The notes: generated by a model from the sequence alone, not told the origin. Positions 9,451-18,264 are shown, numbered from the stretch's first letter. The stretch is 51,890 bases of DNA from Candidatus Binatia bacterium (GCA_028278325.1 JANQEO010000288.1:1-51890); one strand, 5' to 3'. Numbers and translations: made by a program.

Positions 9451-10446
9451 TTACAAGCTTCCGGCTTGGTAGGTCAGGACCAGCCCGGCCACATAGACGA
9501 ATAGCATGACTACCGGGCCCAACTCGACGACCCAGAAGTGCCGCTCGGACTTGTTGAGAACGTCGAGCATAGCCAGGGCCGTGAGCAAGCAGGCGAACAG
9601 GCCGCCCAGCGCGAGACTAGGTTCGACGCTGGCCAGTAGCGACTCACCTCCGTGGGCAAGGTCGAGGGGAATCATCGCCGCCATGTTGAAGCAGTTGCTG
9701 CCCAGAAGGTTTCCTACACACAAGGCATAGGCACCCGAGCGGATGCTGCCGTAAGACACCGCGGCCTCTGGCAACGAGGTGGTCAGCGCCAGCAGGAGCA
9801 TCCCGGCGAAGCCTTGTGAGATCCCCAGTTGATCGGCGAGAGCCGACGAGGACGACGCCAGGTAGGGAGCAGCCACCAGAATGGCGATCGTGGCCACACC
9901 GAATACGATCACCGCCGACTGCATCTTCTCCTTCGGGACCCGGGCCTTGCTTACCTCCGACGGCGACTGGAACGGCGGCCCCTCGCGGTTGTGGTGAATC
10001 AGACGCATGCCGGCGACGTAGGCCACCGCTATGGCAGCAGTCGGCCATCCCAAACCCATGAACGAGTAGTCGCCGCCGACCATGACTCCGATGACGGCGA
10101 TTATGGTCAGACTGATTCCCAGCGTGCCGACCAACACTTGGTTGACGGCCACGCGTGACAACATGCGCGACTCTCTGGTGAGAAGATCGGCAACGGCCAG
10201 GATCATCATGTTGGCCATGCACGACCCGAAAAGATCTCCGACCGCCAACCCGGGGTGGTGTTGGAGCACGGCAGCCAGGTCGGTAGCTAGTTCCGGCAAA
10301 GAGGTGACTGCGGCGATCAGGAGGGCTCCGACCCAGAGACCGCCCAATCCCGTCCCTTCTCCTATGGTGTCGCCGGCGGTAGCGAGCTTGGTCCCGGCCA
10401 CCGCGACCGCACCCGCGCTCAATGCAAAGATCAACCAGGCTGGCAA
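9451..10446 (-). CDS. CaCA-family Na+/Ca2+ (cation/H+) exchanger
   Basis: A 331-residue membrane protein with two inverted alpha-repeats. The first contains TSLPELATD (near residue 48) followed by GDLFGSCMANMM, and the second TSLPEAAVS (near residue 217) followed by GNLLGSNCFN. These are the ion-binding repeats of the YrbG-like CaCA family. About ten helices are predicted, with a hydrophilic loop in the middle near residues 155-175. It lies tail to tail with the P-type ATPase, leaving a 32-base gap without a recognisable terminator. Ca2+ is the likely substrate; Na+ or H+ as counter-ion is inferred from the family. Confidence 0.88.
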   Translation of the reverse strand: MPAWLIFALSAGAVAVAGTKLATAGDTIGEGTGLGGLWVGALLIAAVTSLPELATDLAAVLQHHPGLAVGDLFGSCMANMMILAVADLLTRESRMLSRVAVNQVLVGTLGISLTIIAVIGVMVGGDYSFMGLGWPTAAIAVAYVAGMRLIHHNREGPPFQSPSEVSKARVPKEKMQSAVIVFGVATIAILVAAPYLASSSSALADQLGISQGFAGMLLLALTTSLPEAAVSYGSIRSGAYALCVGNLLGSNCFNMAAMIPLDLAHGGESLLASVEPSLALGGLFACLLTALAMLDVLNKSERHFWVVELGPVVMLFVYVAGLVLTYQAGSL

Positions 10447-10519
10447 GAGGGCGGCTCCTTAACTGACGACCGGCACAACGGGACGGCACTCGAGGCACGC
10501 ATGCCGCTATCGATGGGTG

Positions 10520-10735
10520 TCAACTCGAGGACGGGGCGCGCTCCATGAGCGCTTTTGCCGCCTCATCGTCGAGGCGCTCGGCCTCGCTGATGAGCATTAC
10601 CGGTATGCCGTCATCGATACGGTACTTGAGCTTTGAGTCGGGGCAGAAGAGGAAGTTCTCGCTCTCGAAGTAAACCAGGGGCTTCTTGGACTCCGGGCAG
10701 ACCAAGACTTCCAGCAGCTTCTTGTCGAGCCCCAT
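10520..10735 (-). CDS. Trm112-family small protein (YcaR-like)
   Basis: A 71-residue protein matching the Trm112 family: LLEVLVCPESKKPL at the N-terminus, a central FCPDSKLKYRI and the hallmark DDGIPVMLISEA motif. Only two of the four cysteines of zinc-binding members remain (about positions 13 and 31), as in many bacterial YcaR proteins. Eukaryotic Trm112 activates methyltransferases; the bacterial role is unsettled. It follows the zinc-ribbon gene on the same strand after 28 bases. Confidence 0.85.
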   Translation of the reverse strand: MGLDKKLLEVLVCPESKKPLVYFESENFLFCPDSKLKYRIDDGIPVMLISEAERLDDEAAKALMERAPSSS

Positions 10736-10763
10736 GGTTCAGACCACCGGAAAAGGACGGGCC

Positions 10764-10949
10764 TCAGCCGGCTCGCTTGGGATAGCGGCAGCCTTCCTCT
10801 TTGCACGTCTTGTCCGGCTGCCAAAACATGCCCTTTCGGCCGTAGCCGGCGTACATGACAACACGAAGCTCTTCGCCGCACTGCTCGCAGGTGTGCTCCT
10901 GTGCCGCCCCCCTAGTCTGTGCGGTTTTCGCCTTTTTCCCCGTTGCCAT
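10764..10949 (-). CDS. Small zinc-ribbon protein, function unknown
   Basis: A 61-residue basic protein with a Lys/Thr-rich N-terminus, then a CEQCGEE knuckle (Cys near residues 21 and 24) and a second cysteine pair in a CKEEGC segment near residues 49-54, as expected of a zinc ribbon. The spacer holds VVMYAGYGRKGMFWQ. The ATG is preceded by a GGAGGA ribosome site, so the gene is credible despite its length. It appears to be transcribed with the downstream Trm112-like gene. I do not recognise a named family; a nucleic-acid or ribosome-associated role would be a guess. Confidence 0.65.
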   Translation of the reverse strand: MATGKKAKTAQTRGAAQEHTCEQCGEELRVVMYAGYGRKGMFWQPDKTCKEEGCRYPKRAG

Positions 10950-11134
10950 GTCGTAATCTTCCTCCGGAGCGGTTCGCTAAGCCAATGCGAACCAGCTTCG
11001 TCTAGCACCAACATCTTCGTCTATACGGTGACGGCTACGGCGGCAACCCCCATTGTAGTCACGGCCCCGACCATGAGCGGGCACTGCCGGCCCCCTGAAA
11101 GGGTTCCGGACGCACCCCGCAGGCCCGTTTTACC
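10950..11134. other. Longest gene-free stretch (part of the divergent 285-base gap)
   Basis: Between the divergent zinc-ribbon and acylase genes there is no credible coding sequence. Apart from the promoter at 11135-11164 and the AGGAGG ribosome site near 11220, I see no operator, terminator or repeat here. It must contain the promoter of the minus-strand zinc-ribbon/Trm112 pair, but I cannot locate it. Confidence 0.5.
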
Positions 11135-11164
11135 TTGACACGTTGAGCCCCGTTGGGCTGTAAT
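11135..11164 (+). promoter_or_regulatory. Sigma-70-type promoter for the penicillin-acylase gene
   Basis: A perfect -35 box TTGACA (11135-11140), an 18-base spacer and a -10 box TGTAAT (11159-11164, five of six consensus positions) lie about 70 bases upstream of the acylase ATG. The likely transcript start is near 11171. It is the clearest promoter I can read in the window. No operator-like palindrome overlaps it. Confidence 0.7.
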
Positions 11165-11234
11165 CGGCGCGATATTCACCAGTGTTCGGGGGCGCCAACA
11201 GCCAGCGGGACCACCCCGTCAGGAGGGCAATTCC

Positions 11235-14200
11235 ATGATCTCTGTTCCACGAATCGCGATCGCACTGACCATCATCGTTTCGCTGTCGCTACCGACCGCG
11301 TCCTTGGCCGCCGAGGCCACGGATGTGCCGGTCACCGAGACGCTGACCCTGGCCGGGCTCACCGAGCCGGTCGACATCGTTCGCGATCAGTGGGGCATCC
11401 CTCACGTATACGCGTCGAATCTCGACGATGGGGCTTTCGCCCTGGGCTACGTCATGGCGGTCGACCGCATGTTCCAGATGGACATCTTCCGGCGCATCCC
11501 GAGTGGTACCGTTTCTGCCCTGCTGGGATTTCCCGATTTCAACATAGGTGAGGATTTTCCCACCGATCCGCCCTTCCCAGGCAACATAAGCAACGTCGAG
11601 CAGGACCTGTTCTTCAAGACCCTGGGGCTCCGTCGCGCCGCCGAGGATTCCTTTCTCGCTCTTTCCCCCGACGTCCAGAGCGCGCTCCAGTCTTTCGCAG
11701 ACGGCGTCAACGAGTACATTGCCTTCGCCAACTCCACGGGGAATCTGCCACCCGAGTACCCTCTGTTGAATATCTCGGCCATCGAACCCTGGGTCCCGGT
11801 AGACAGTGTGGTGTTCGGTAAGCTGCAGGCCTTCCAGCTGTCTTTCGACTTCGACGACGGCCTCACGGACGAGGTCGATAATGTACTAGGCGCACTCGGT
11901 TCGCCTACCGGCGACATCGCCTTCTTCGACGATCTCGATCGGTCTCAGCCGGTCAACAACGCTTTCACGGTGCCGGACGCCAACAACACTCCGATGGTGC
12001 TCACGTCGAAAGCCGCAGAGAAGAACATTGCGGTGGCAAGCGCCGATACAAAGTCCGAGGACGCTAGTGCCGGTGCCGAGGAATCGGAAGCCGACAAAAA
12101 GAAGCGCATGCTCACGGACGCTCAACGTCGCACCGTCAAGAAAGCCCGTGAGTACATCGTCAAGTTGATGAAGCAACCCATCATGCAGGAGATGGTCGCA
12201 GCGGAGACGGCCATCGGCTCGAACGAATGGGCAGTCGCAGGCACCCACACCGACACAGGCAACCCGATAGTAGCCAACGATCCCCACCTCGGCCTCGGCA
12301 GCCCGTCGACCTTCTATGAGCTGCACCTCAACACCAAGGACCGTGGCGGCAACATCAACGTCACCGGTATCGGCTTCGCCGGCGCGCCGGGTGTGGTTCT
12401 CGGCCACAACGAGGATATCTCGTGGGGCGCGACCACCAACCCCACCGACGTGACGGATTGGTACCTCGAAGACATCTCGAGTGACGGTGCCGGCAACCTG
12501 TTCAGTACATACAACGCCGCCCAGGAGCCGATCACGCGCCTCCCCATCACGGTCGACGTCAACCTCGAAAACGGCAACTTGGTGGGACAAGAGCGTGGGG
12601 TACTCGCGCTGGCACTCGGAATCCCGAACACGGAGACACAGGGCGTAGTCGACGTAGCAGCACTGTTGGCCAACTTCACGCCGGCCGAAATACTCATCGT
12701 CGACCGCCACGGCCCCATATTCCCGACTACATTGAGCCCCTTCCCCTTCCCGCCCAACACTACCGGTGGGTCGGCTTTGTCGGTGCAGTACACGGGCCTG
12801 TTCCCGACTCGGGAACTCGAGACCTTCTTCATATGGAACCGTGCAACCAACCTGACCGAGTTCAAGAGCGGATTGGCCGCTTTCGACTTCGGTTCACAAA
12901 ACTGGGCCTACGCTGACGTGACGGGCAACATAGCCTACTTCGCCAGCGGCGAGTTCCCGATCCGCGAAGACATCGACGCGGGCGCAGTCGTTGGCAACCC
13001 GCCGTATCTGATTCGTGACGGCACCGGCGGCAACGAGTGGAAGGGCTTGGGCGGCCCGCAGCCAGCCGATCAGGCTGTGCCCTACGAAGTTGTCGACCCG
13101 GCGGACGTCCCTCAGATCGAGAATCCTGCCGCCGGCTGGTTCGTCAACGGCAACAACGATCCCGTCGGAAACACGGCGGACAACAATCCTCTAGACGAAG
13201 CTTTGGCCGGCACCGGCCCGTATCTCAACAGAACCTATTCCGACTTCCGTGCGGGGAGGATCACCGAGCTTGTTCGAGCCGAACTGAATTTGATCGCCAC
13301 ACCGCCGGGGACCCCAGCCGGCGACGGCACGATTTCCTTCGCCGACATGCAGAGGATGCAGGCGGACGTGAACCAGATCGAAGGACGGATGATCGCTCCG
13401 CACTTCGTGACGGCCGTAGATAACGCCCTCGACATCGGCGCGCCGCCGGAGCTTTCGAGCTTGATCAACAGCCGCATCCTCGATGCGCGCGATAGACTGA
13501 ATGATTGGACCTACAATACGCCGGCCGGCTTCGACACTACCGGCGATCCCGGCATTCCCACTGCGCAGGAACTCATCGACAGCGTGGCCACCACCATCTA
13601 CAACGTCGCCGTCGGCCAGCTCGTCGAGAACACCTTCGACGCCACACTTGCTGCCAGCGGCGTAGGGTATCGCCAAGGCAGTGATGCGGCACGACGCGGC
13701 TTGCTGCGGCTGCTCAACGCCCCGACCTTCACCGGCGTCGGCGACTCCGGCATCAACTTCTTCGACGACCCGGGTGTGTCACTGACCACCGAAGAGGAAA
13801 GGGACATACTGTTGGTCACCAGCCTTCAGGACGCCCTGGATCTTCTGGCCGGCCCGACCTTCGACGATGCTTTCGCCGGCTCACTGCTCGTTGATGACTA
13901 CCTCTGGGGTCTCGTGCACTACGTGGTGTTCGAGAGCAACCTCGACGGTGACCTGAACAACACGAAGATCTCCGGCGGAGGCGCTCTGAGTATTCCGGTG
14001 CAACCGGCTGTCGGCTTCCCGCCCGGGGAGCCTAGCGACGGCGCCCGCGGCACCGTCGACGTTGCCAGTTACGGCATCCGGCCGACCAGCGACACGGGCC
14101 TCGACTTCGGAAGCGGCCCCAACCGTAGAAGCGTAGTGGAAATGATCCCGGGCGCCATCGTCGCCAAGAACGTCATCCCAGGCGGAACCAGCGGTGTGGT

Positions 14201-14891
14201 GGGAGACCCCCACTACGGCGACCAGATCGACCTGTGGCTGTCCAACGGCTACCACGACGTCTACCTCTACACCGACGATGTAGTGGCGAATGCCCAATCA
14301 CGAACCGCCATCGAGGGCTTCGGCGGCTGCACCGAGCCTGAACCCGGCCGCTGTGCGCGCGGCAAGGGAGCAAAGGAAACCGACTGCATCGGTGAATTCT
14401 TTATCGATGCGCCCAAGGACAAGAAGGCCTTCCGCCAGTCCAAGTTCGAGATAACCGACGGCGACGGCTTCGACTTCGACCGCGCAGGCAACAATCGATG
14501 CCTCGCTCACGTGCTCCTGTGCGTCAACAATAACGATCCCCGGATCGTCGGCCGTGACGGTCAGCAGTGCGCGAGCCCGGACATCGAGACCTATGAGCTC
14601 GTACGGCCGAAGACCGAATTCAAGTTCAACAAGCCGGCCGACGCACCGGCGGCGGCTGCGCTCATCGACGCGATCGAGATGCTGGGGTCGTCGACGGTGA
14701 CGGGAGACGACAACAACGTCGTGGAGTTCTCACCCGCACTTACCGATCAAGACCGCTGCACGACGGCCTACATAGACGTGCCGCTCAAGAACGGCCGCAA
14801 GGGGAAACAGCGCATCAAGACCCGCATCACGCGCAGCGACGGCACGCGCGACAAGGACAGGATGCGAATCATCTGCAACCCGTCCTCCTAG
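11235..14891 (+). CDS. Penicillin acylase family (Ntn-hydrolase) exported enzyme with Cys-rich C-terminal extension
   Basis: A 1218-residue protein with a signal peptide (cleavage probably after ASLAA, near residue 26), an alpha-chain domain with DQWGIPHVYA, a Glu/Lys-rich linker (about 270-325) and the beta chain beginning at Ser329 in GSNEWAVAG, the nucleophile exposed by autoproteolysis in this family. NDPHLGLG, HNEDISWG and the end region with PHYGDQIDLW are family hallmarks. Members deacylate beta-lactams, N-acyl-homoserine lactones or other N-acyl compounds; the substrate is unknown. Usual length is 750-850; the last roughly 195 residues (from about 1023) are extra and hold all eight cysteines of the protein. 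An AGGAGG ribosome site sits 8 bases before the ATG. Confidence 0.88.
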   Translation: MISVPRIAIALTIIVSLSLPTASLAAEATDVPVTETLTLAGLTEPVDIVRDQWGIPHVYASNLDDGAFALGYVMAVDRMFQMDIFRRIPSGTVSALLGFPDFNIGEDFPTDPPFPGNISNVEQDLFFKTLGLRRAAEDSFLALSPDVQSALQSFADGVNEYIAFANSTGNLPPEYPLLNISAIEPWVPVDSVVFGKLQAFQLSFDFDDGLTDEVDNVLGALGSPTGDIAFFDDLDRSQPVNNAFTVPDANNTPMVLTSKAAEKNIAVASADTKSEDASAGAEESEADKKKRMLTDAQRRTVKKAREYIVKLMKQPIMQEMVAAETAIGSNEWAVAGTHTDTGNPIVANDPHLGLGSPSTFYELHLNTKDRGGNINVTGIGFAGAPGVVLGHNEDISWGATTNPTDVTDWYLEDISSDGAGNLFSTYNAAQEPITRLPITVDVNLENGNLVGQERGVLALALGIPNTETQGVVDVAALLANFTPAEILIVDRHGPIFPTTLSPFPFPPNTTGGSALSVQYTGLFPTRELETFFIWNRATNLTEFKSGLAAFDFGSQNWAYADVTGNIAYFASGEFPIREDIDAGAVVGNPPYLIRDGTGGNEWKGLGGPQPADQAVPYEVVDPADVPQIENPAAGWFVNGNNDPVGNTADNNPLDEALAGTGPYLNRTYSDFRAGRITELVRAELNLIATPPGTPAGDGTISFADMQRMQADVNQIEGRMIAPHFVTAVDNALDIGAPPELSSLINSRILDARDRLNDWTYNTPAGFDTTGDPGIPTAQELIDSVATTIYNVAVGQLVENTFDATLAASGVGYRQGSDAARRGLLRLLNAPTFTGVGDSGINFFDDPGVSLTTEEERDILLVTSLQDALDLLAGPTFDDAFAGSLLVDDYLWGLVHYVVFESNLDGDLNNTKISGGGALSIPVQPAVGFPPGEPSDGARGTVDVASYGIRPTSDTGLDFGSGPNRRSVVEMIPGAIVAKNVIPGGTSGVVGDPHYGDQIDLWLSNGYHDVYLYTDDVVANAQSRTAIEGFGGCTEPEPGRCARGKGAKETDCIGEFFIDAPKDKKAFRQSKFEITDGDGFDFDRAGNNRCLAHVLLCVNNNDPRIVGRDGQQCASPDIETYELVRPKTEFKFNKPADAPAAAALIDAIEMLGSSTVTGDDNNVVEFSPALTDQDRCTTAYIDVPLKNGRKGKQRIKTRITRSDGTRDKDRMRIICNPSS

Positions 14892-14898
14892 ACGTATC

Positions 14899-14922
14899 GG
14901 GGGCCGGCGATAGCCGGCCCCC
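14899..14922. terminator. Hairpin between convergent acylase and kinase genes
   Basis: A perfect 10-bp stem, GGGGGCCGGC (14899-14908) and GCCGGCCCCC (14913-14922), with a GATA loop, fills the 31-base gap between the acylase stop and the kinase stop. There is no T-run on either side, so it is probably a bidirectional or Rho-assisted terminator, or a 3'-end stabiliser, rather than a classic intrinsic terminator. Confidence 0.65.
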
Positions 14923-15642
14923 TCAACTCCACTCCAGGTTTTCCAGATAGCTACAGAGGCGCTCCGAGGTCCTGAACTTCTTCAGGATCAGCGAACGTTT
15001 GAGCCCGCAGCAGATGTCCTTGACCTCCGGCGGCTGGGAACCGTAACGCTTCGCGCCCCCGACAGCGTCATAGAAGATCCTGATGAGAAAACAGATGTCG
15101 TCCTGTAGATGCTCCGACGTCGCTCGTCCCCACTGATACATGTCGACGAGCTTGACCCGGAAGCCGAGCCCCGAGCGGTTGACGATGACGTTGTCCGAAT
15201 GCAGGTCGCCGTGGTACTCGCCCAAGCGATGAACCTCGCGCACACCCGTCGCCAACGCGTACAGAAGATGCATCGCCTCGAAAGGCTGCAGCCGTTTCCC
15301 GGTCTGACGCTTCAACAGATCGGTCAGGAGTTCTCCTTCGACGTATTCACTGACCAGGAAGGGCAGCTCTTGGCCACCGTAGCGGAAGAACTCCTGAGTG
15401 TGATAGCGGATGATAATGGAGCAATCACGCAGCTTGTTGAGCTTGCGTGCGTAGAATTTCAGGGCCCGATTGCGCGGGTTGCGCTTGGGGAAAAAGAACT
15501 TCGCTGCCCGCTCGATACCCGTGGCTATCTCGGTGACGTGGTAGACCTCTCCCTCCCAGCCCTTGCCGAGCAGTTCACCAACCACGTACTTGCGAGCGAG
15601 GACGCGCCCCGGTTCCAGCGCGAAGGTCTCCAGGTTATTCAT
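14923..15642 (-). CDS. Small eukaryotic-like Ser/Thr protein kinase
   Basis: A 239-residue soluble kinase domain without membrane or sensor region. The glycine loop LGKGWEGEV (25-33), the ATP-binding lysine in AAKFF (K48), the catalytic loop HGDLHSDN (D146, N151) and a metal aspartate in place of DFG (VDMY, D167) are all present, so it looks active. The C-lobe is short. It overlaps the upstream PP2C phosphatase gene by eight bases. Together they resemble the kinase/phosphatase pairs of bacterial Hanks-type signalling. No target is visible; co-direction with the pnt operon is noted. A kinase acting on a small molecule is the alternative. Confidence 0.8.
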   Translation of the reverse strand: MNNLETFALEPGRVLARKYVVGELLGKGWEGEVYHVTEIATGIERAAKFFFPKRNPRNRALKFYARKLNKLRDCSIIIRYHTQEFFRYGGQELPFLVSEYVEGELLTDLLKRQTGKRLQPFEAMHLLYALATGVREVHRLGEYHGDLHSDNVIVNRSGLGFRVKLVDMYQWGRATSEHLQDDICFLIRIFYDAVGGAKRYGSQPPEVKDICCGLKRSLILKKFRTSERLCSYLENLEWS

Positions 15643-16480
15643 GTGTTGAGCTGACTCCTGTCTGACTTGGCGGGCGGTAGACTATGACCGTGAGGTCGTC
15701 GGGCTTGCACGGCTCATCGTTGCTCGTACCGGCCATCCGCGCTTTGCAGGTACCGACCAAACGGCCGGCGGCGTCGCCCAGCGGTCCGGCGCGAACAATG
15801 TCCGCGATCTCACCCACGTAGAGATTGTCGACCAGGCCATCGGACGCGAGCACGACAGTATCGCGCGGAGCCAGCTCTTTGCGGCTCCCGACCTCTATCC
15901 TCATGTCGTGAGCACCCACGATATTGGCGACGATGTGCCTTTCGGGGTGGCTCATGGCTTCGGCTTCGTCCATGAGCCCCGAGGCTTCTCCGAAGCCTAC
16001 GGGAGAATGAGCTACAGTTTGTAGCTTGAGCTTTCCCCGTTGCCCGATGACGAGGATTACGGAGTCGCCGACGTGATATGTACGCACGGTGGCTCCGTCG
16101 ATCTCGGCGACGGCAACTGTCGTGGCAGCTCCAGTACCCATCTCCAACAACTCTCTGTTGGCCTGCTCGATGCCTTCGATGATGGCGGCACGCATGGCAT
16201 CCTCGCCATCGCCCACGCCGGTCACCGAGCGCTTTATGCATTCCACGGTACGCGCCGAAGCGGTAGCACCGCCCGGGCGGCCCCCAAGGCCGTCGGCAAC
16301 TACGAGCACTCCCCTACCGCCGCCGAGAGGTAGCAGTCCGGCTGCATCTTCGTTGGGCGTAGGTTTGGAAGGACAACGATCGGAGAATGCGGCCGCCTCG
16401 CCGCCAATGAACCCCAGCGACATGACGTCATCCATATCGCACTCGGTCAGGATCGTGGCGGTGTCCGGATCTGCAACCAT
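15635..16480 (-). CDS. PP2C-family Ser/Thr protein phosphatase
   Basis: A 281-residue PPM/PP2C phosphatase. Metal-binding residues are recognisable: PNED (E44, D45), VADGLGG (D63, G64), the mid-domain VGDS, LASDGLVDN, and PDDLTVIVY near the C-terminus. The N-terminal 15 residues lack homology feel, so an internal ATG at 16435 (MDDVMSLGF) is an alternative start; neither has a strong ribosome site. The 3' end overlaps the kinase gene by eight bases. The start is 75 bases downstream of pntB, so it could be read from the pnt promoter. It presumably reverses phosphorylation by the partner kinase, which is inference from pairing. Confidence 0.88.
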   Translation of the reverse strand: MVADPDTATILTECDMDDVMSLGFIGGEAAAFSDRCPSKPTPNEDAAGLLPLGGGRGVLVVADGLGGRPGGATASARTVECIKRSVTGVGDGEDAMRAAIIEGIEQANRELLEMGTGAATTVAVAEIDGATVRTYHVGDSVILVIGQRGKLKLQTVAHSPVGFGEASGLMDEAEAMSHPERHIVANIVGAHDMRIEVGSRKELAPRDTVVLASDGLVDNLYVGEIADIVRAGPLGDAAGRLVGTCKARMAGTSNDEPCKPDDLTVIVYRPPSQTGVSSTHE

Positions 16481-16555
16481 CGTGAGGCGCCTGTCAACCA
16501 GGAGAGCGGCGCTTGCGCCATCCTAGGCTCGGGCAGTGCAGTGTCCAGACGCCGC

Positions 16556-17980
16556 CTATATGGACTTCAGTTCGGCGAGGACGTCGGTGAGCACCTTCTT
16601 GGCATCACCGAAGACCATGTTGGTATTGTCGTAGTCGAAAAGCTCGTTGCGGATACCGGCGAATCCCGGGCTCAAAGACCGTTTCACGACGAACACCGTG
16701 CGCGACTCGTGGACGTTGAGTATGGGCATTCCGTACATCGGACTGCCCTTGTCGTGCATGGCGGCCGGGTTCACCACGTCATTGGCGCCCAACACTATCG
16801 ACACATCCGTAGTCTTGAACTCCGGATTGATCTGGTCCATCTCCACCAGCTGATCATAGGGAACGTCCGCTTCCGCCAGCAAAACGTTCATGTGTCCGGG
16901 CATCCGGCCCGCCACGGGGTGAATCGCATAGGTGACCTTGGTACCCCGCTCTTCCAGGATGTCGGCAAGCTCTCTCGTGGCGTGCTGTGCCTGTGCGACA
17001 GCGAGTCCGTAACCGGGCACGAACACGACCGAAGCGGCGTCCGCCAGGATCATGGCGACTTCTTCCGGGCCGGCCTCGGTTACGTTGGTGTAGCCTTGCT
17101 GCTGCGCTTCCGAGTCTCCCCCTTCCGCACCGAAACCACCGAGCATCACGTTGGCAAGCGATCGGTTCATCGCCTTACACATGATGCGCGTGAGAATGAG
17201 ACCGGAGGCTCCAACCAAGGAGCCGGCTATGATCAGCAGGTTGTTTGACAGCACGAAACCCGTCATTGCCGCCGCAACGCCCGAGTAGCTGTTGAGCAGC
17301 GAGATGACGACGGGCATGTCGGCGCCGCCGATGGGAATGACCGCCATAATGCCGAGCAACAAGGCCGCGCTGACGACAGCTACCGTCAAGGACGAGGCAA
17401 GATTCGCGTCGAAGGTGCCGAGGGTCAACACGGCGCCGATAGCCACGGTACCGCCCAGAAGCACGATATTCAGTACGTGACGTCCGGGGATGAGGATGGG
17501 GTTGCCTCTCATCGTGCCGTTGAGCTTCAGGAACGCGATGATGCTGCCGGAGAACGTGACCGCTCCGATCAACAGGCTGAGCATGGTCGTAACCGCGACG
17601 TGAGCCCCACCCAGCATATTGGAAACGGACGGATCGGTTTCGAGCGCGCCCAGGCTGCCGAAGAAGATCGACAACCCGACGAGCGCCGATGCTCCGCCAC
17701 CGAAGCCGTTGAACAGAGCAACCATCTCGGGCATCTGCGTCATCTGCACGCGGGTCGCGAACAAACCGCCGATAACGCTGCCGGCGATGAAGCCCGCCAC
17801 TATCCACCGGTAGTCGACGATGCCCATGTGAACGAGGGTCAGCGCGATGGCCAGGAGCATGGCCAGCGAAGCAAGGAAGTTACCTCGCCGGGCCGTCCTT
17901 ACCTTGGACAACTGCGCCAGGCCGAAGATGAAAAGAGACGCGGCTATCAGGTAGCCCAAGGCTATGAGGGAGTTCCCCAT
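16556..17980 (-). CDS. pntB: NAD(P) transhydrogenase subunit beta
   Basis: A 474-residue PntB: about nine N-terminal membrane helices (residues 1-265) that form the proton channel with PntAB, then the NADP(H)-binding dIII domain. dIII contains PGYGLAVAQAQH, the HPVAGRMPGHMNVLLAEA stretch and the VNPAA segment with the following KGSPMYGMPIL. The enzyme uses the proton motive force to make NADPH from NADH. The gene begins two bases after pntAB. Length and motifs are normal. Confidence 0.97.
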   Translation of the reverse strand: MGNSLIALGYLIAASLFIFGLAQLSKVRTARRGNFLASLAMLLAIALTLVHMGIVDYRWIVAGFIAGSVIGGLFATRVQMTQMPEMVALFNGFGGGASALVGLSIFFGSLGALETDPSVSNMLGGAHVAVTTMLSLLIGAVTFSGSIIAFLKLNGTMRGNPILIPGRHVLNIVLLGGTVAIGAVLTLGTFDANLASSLTVAVVSAALLLGIMAVIPIGGADMPVVISLLNSYSGVAAAMTGFVLSNNLLIIAGSLVGASGLILTRIMCKAMNRSLANVMLGGFGAEGGDSEAQQQGYTNVTEAGPEEVAMILADAASVVFVPGYGLAVAQAQHATRELADILEERGTKVTYAIHPVAGRMPGHMNVLLAEADVPYDQLVEMDQINPEFKTTDVSIVLGANDVVNPAAMHDKGSPMYGMPILNVHESRTVFVVKRSLSPGFAGIRNELFDYDNTNMVFGDAKKVLTDVLAELKSI

Positions 17981-17982
17981 CG

Positions 17983-18264
17983 CTACCTCTTCCTGAACAT
18001 CCGCAGCATGCGGTCGGTAACGAGAAAGCCGCCGACCACGTTGATCGTTGCGAAAGTGATCGCGACGAAGCCGAAAATGTTGGCCAGGTTGACGTCCGCC
18101 GTCTGAGCACAGTACAGGGCGCCGACGATGGTGATTCCCGAGATCGCATTCGCGCCCGACATCAGCGGCGTATGAAGAGTGGGCGGCACCTTGGTGATCA
18201 CCTCGAAGCCCACGAAAATGGACAGGACGAAGACGTATAGACCGATCATCAGGGGGGTCAGCAT
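17983..18264 (-). CDS. pntAB: NAD(P) transhydrogenase subunit alpha part 2
   Basis: A 93-residue membrane protein with three to four helices that corresponds to the membrane part of E. coli PntA. It has TPLMSGANAISGI in the second helix and ends in FRKR after a GGFLVTDRML segment, as is typical. It is a separate gene, as in Rhodospirillum-type three-gene systems, rather than fused to the NAD-binding domain. It lies between pntAA and pntB with 2-base gaps on each side. Confidence 0.96.
   Translation of the reverse strand: MLTPLMIGLYVFVLSIFVGFEVITKVPPTLHTPLMSGANAISGITIVGALYCAQTADVNLANIFGFVAITFATINVVGGFLVTDRMLRMFRKR

Noticed and set aside
16492..16497. Perfect TTGACA on the minus strand just before the PP2C gene
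   Set aside because: No -10-like hexamer is found 15-19 bases downstream, so I do not call a promoter.
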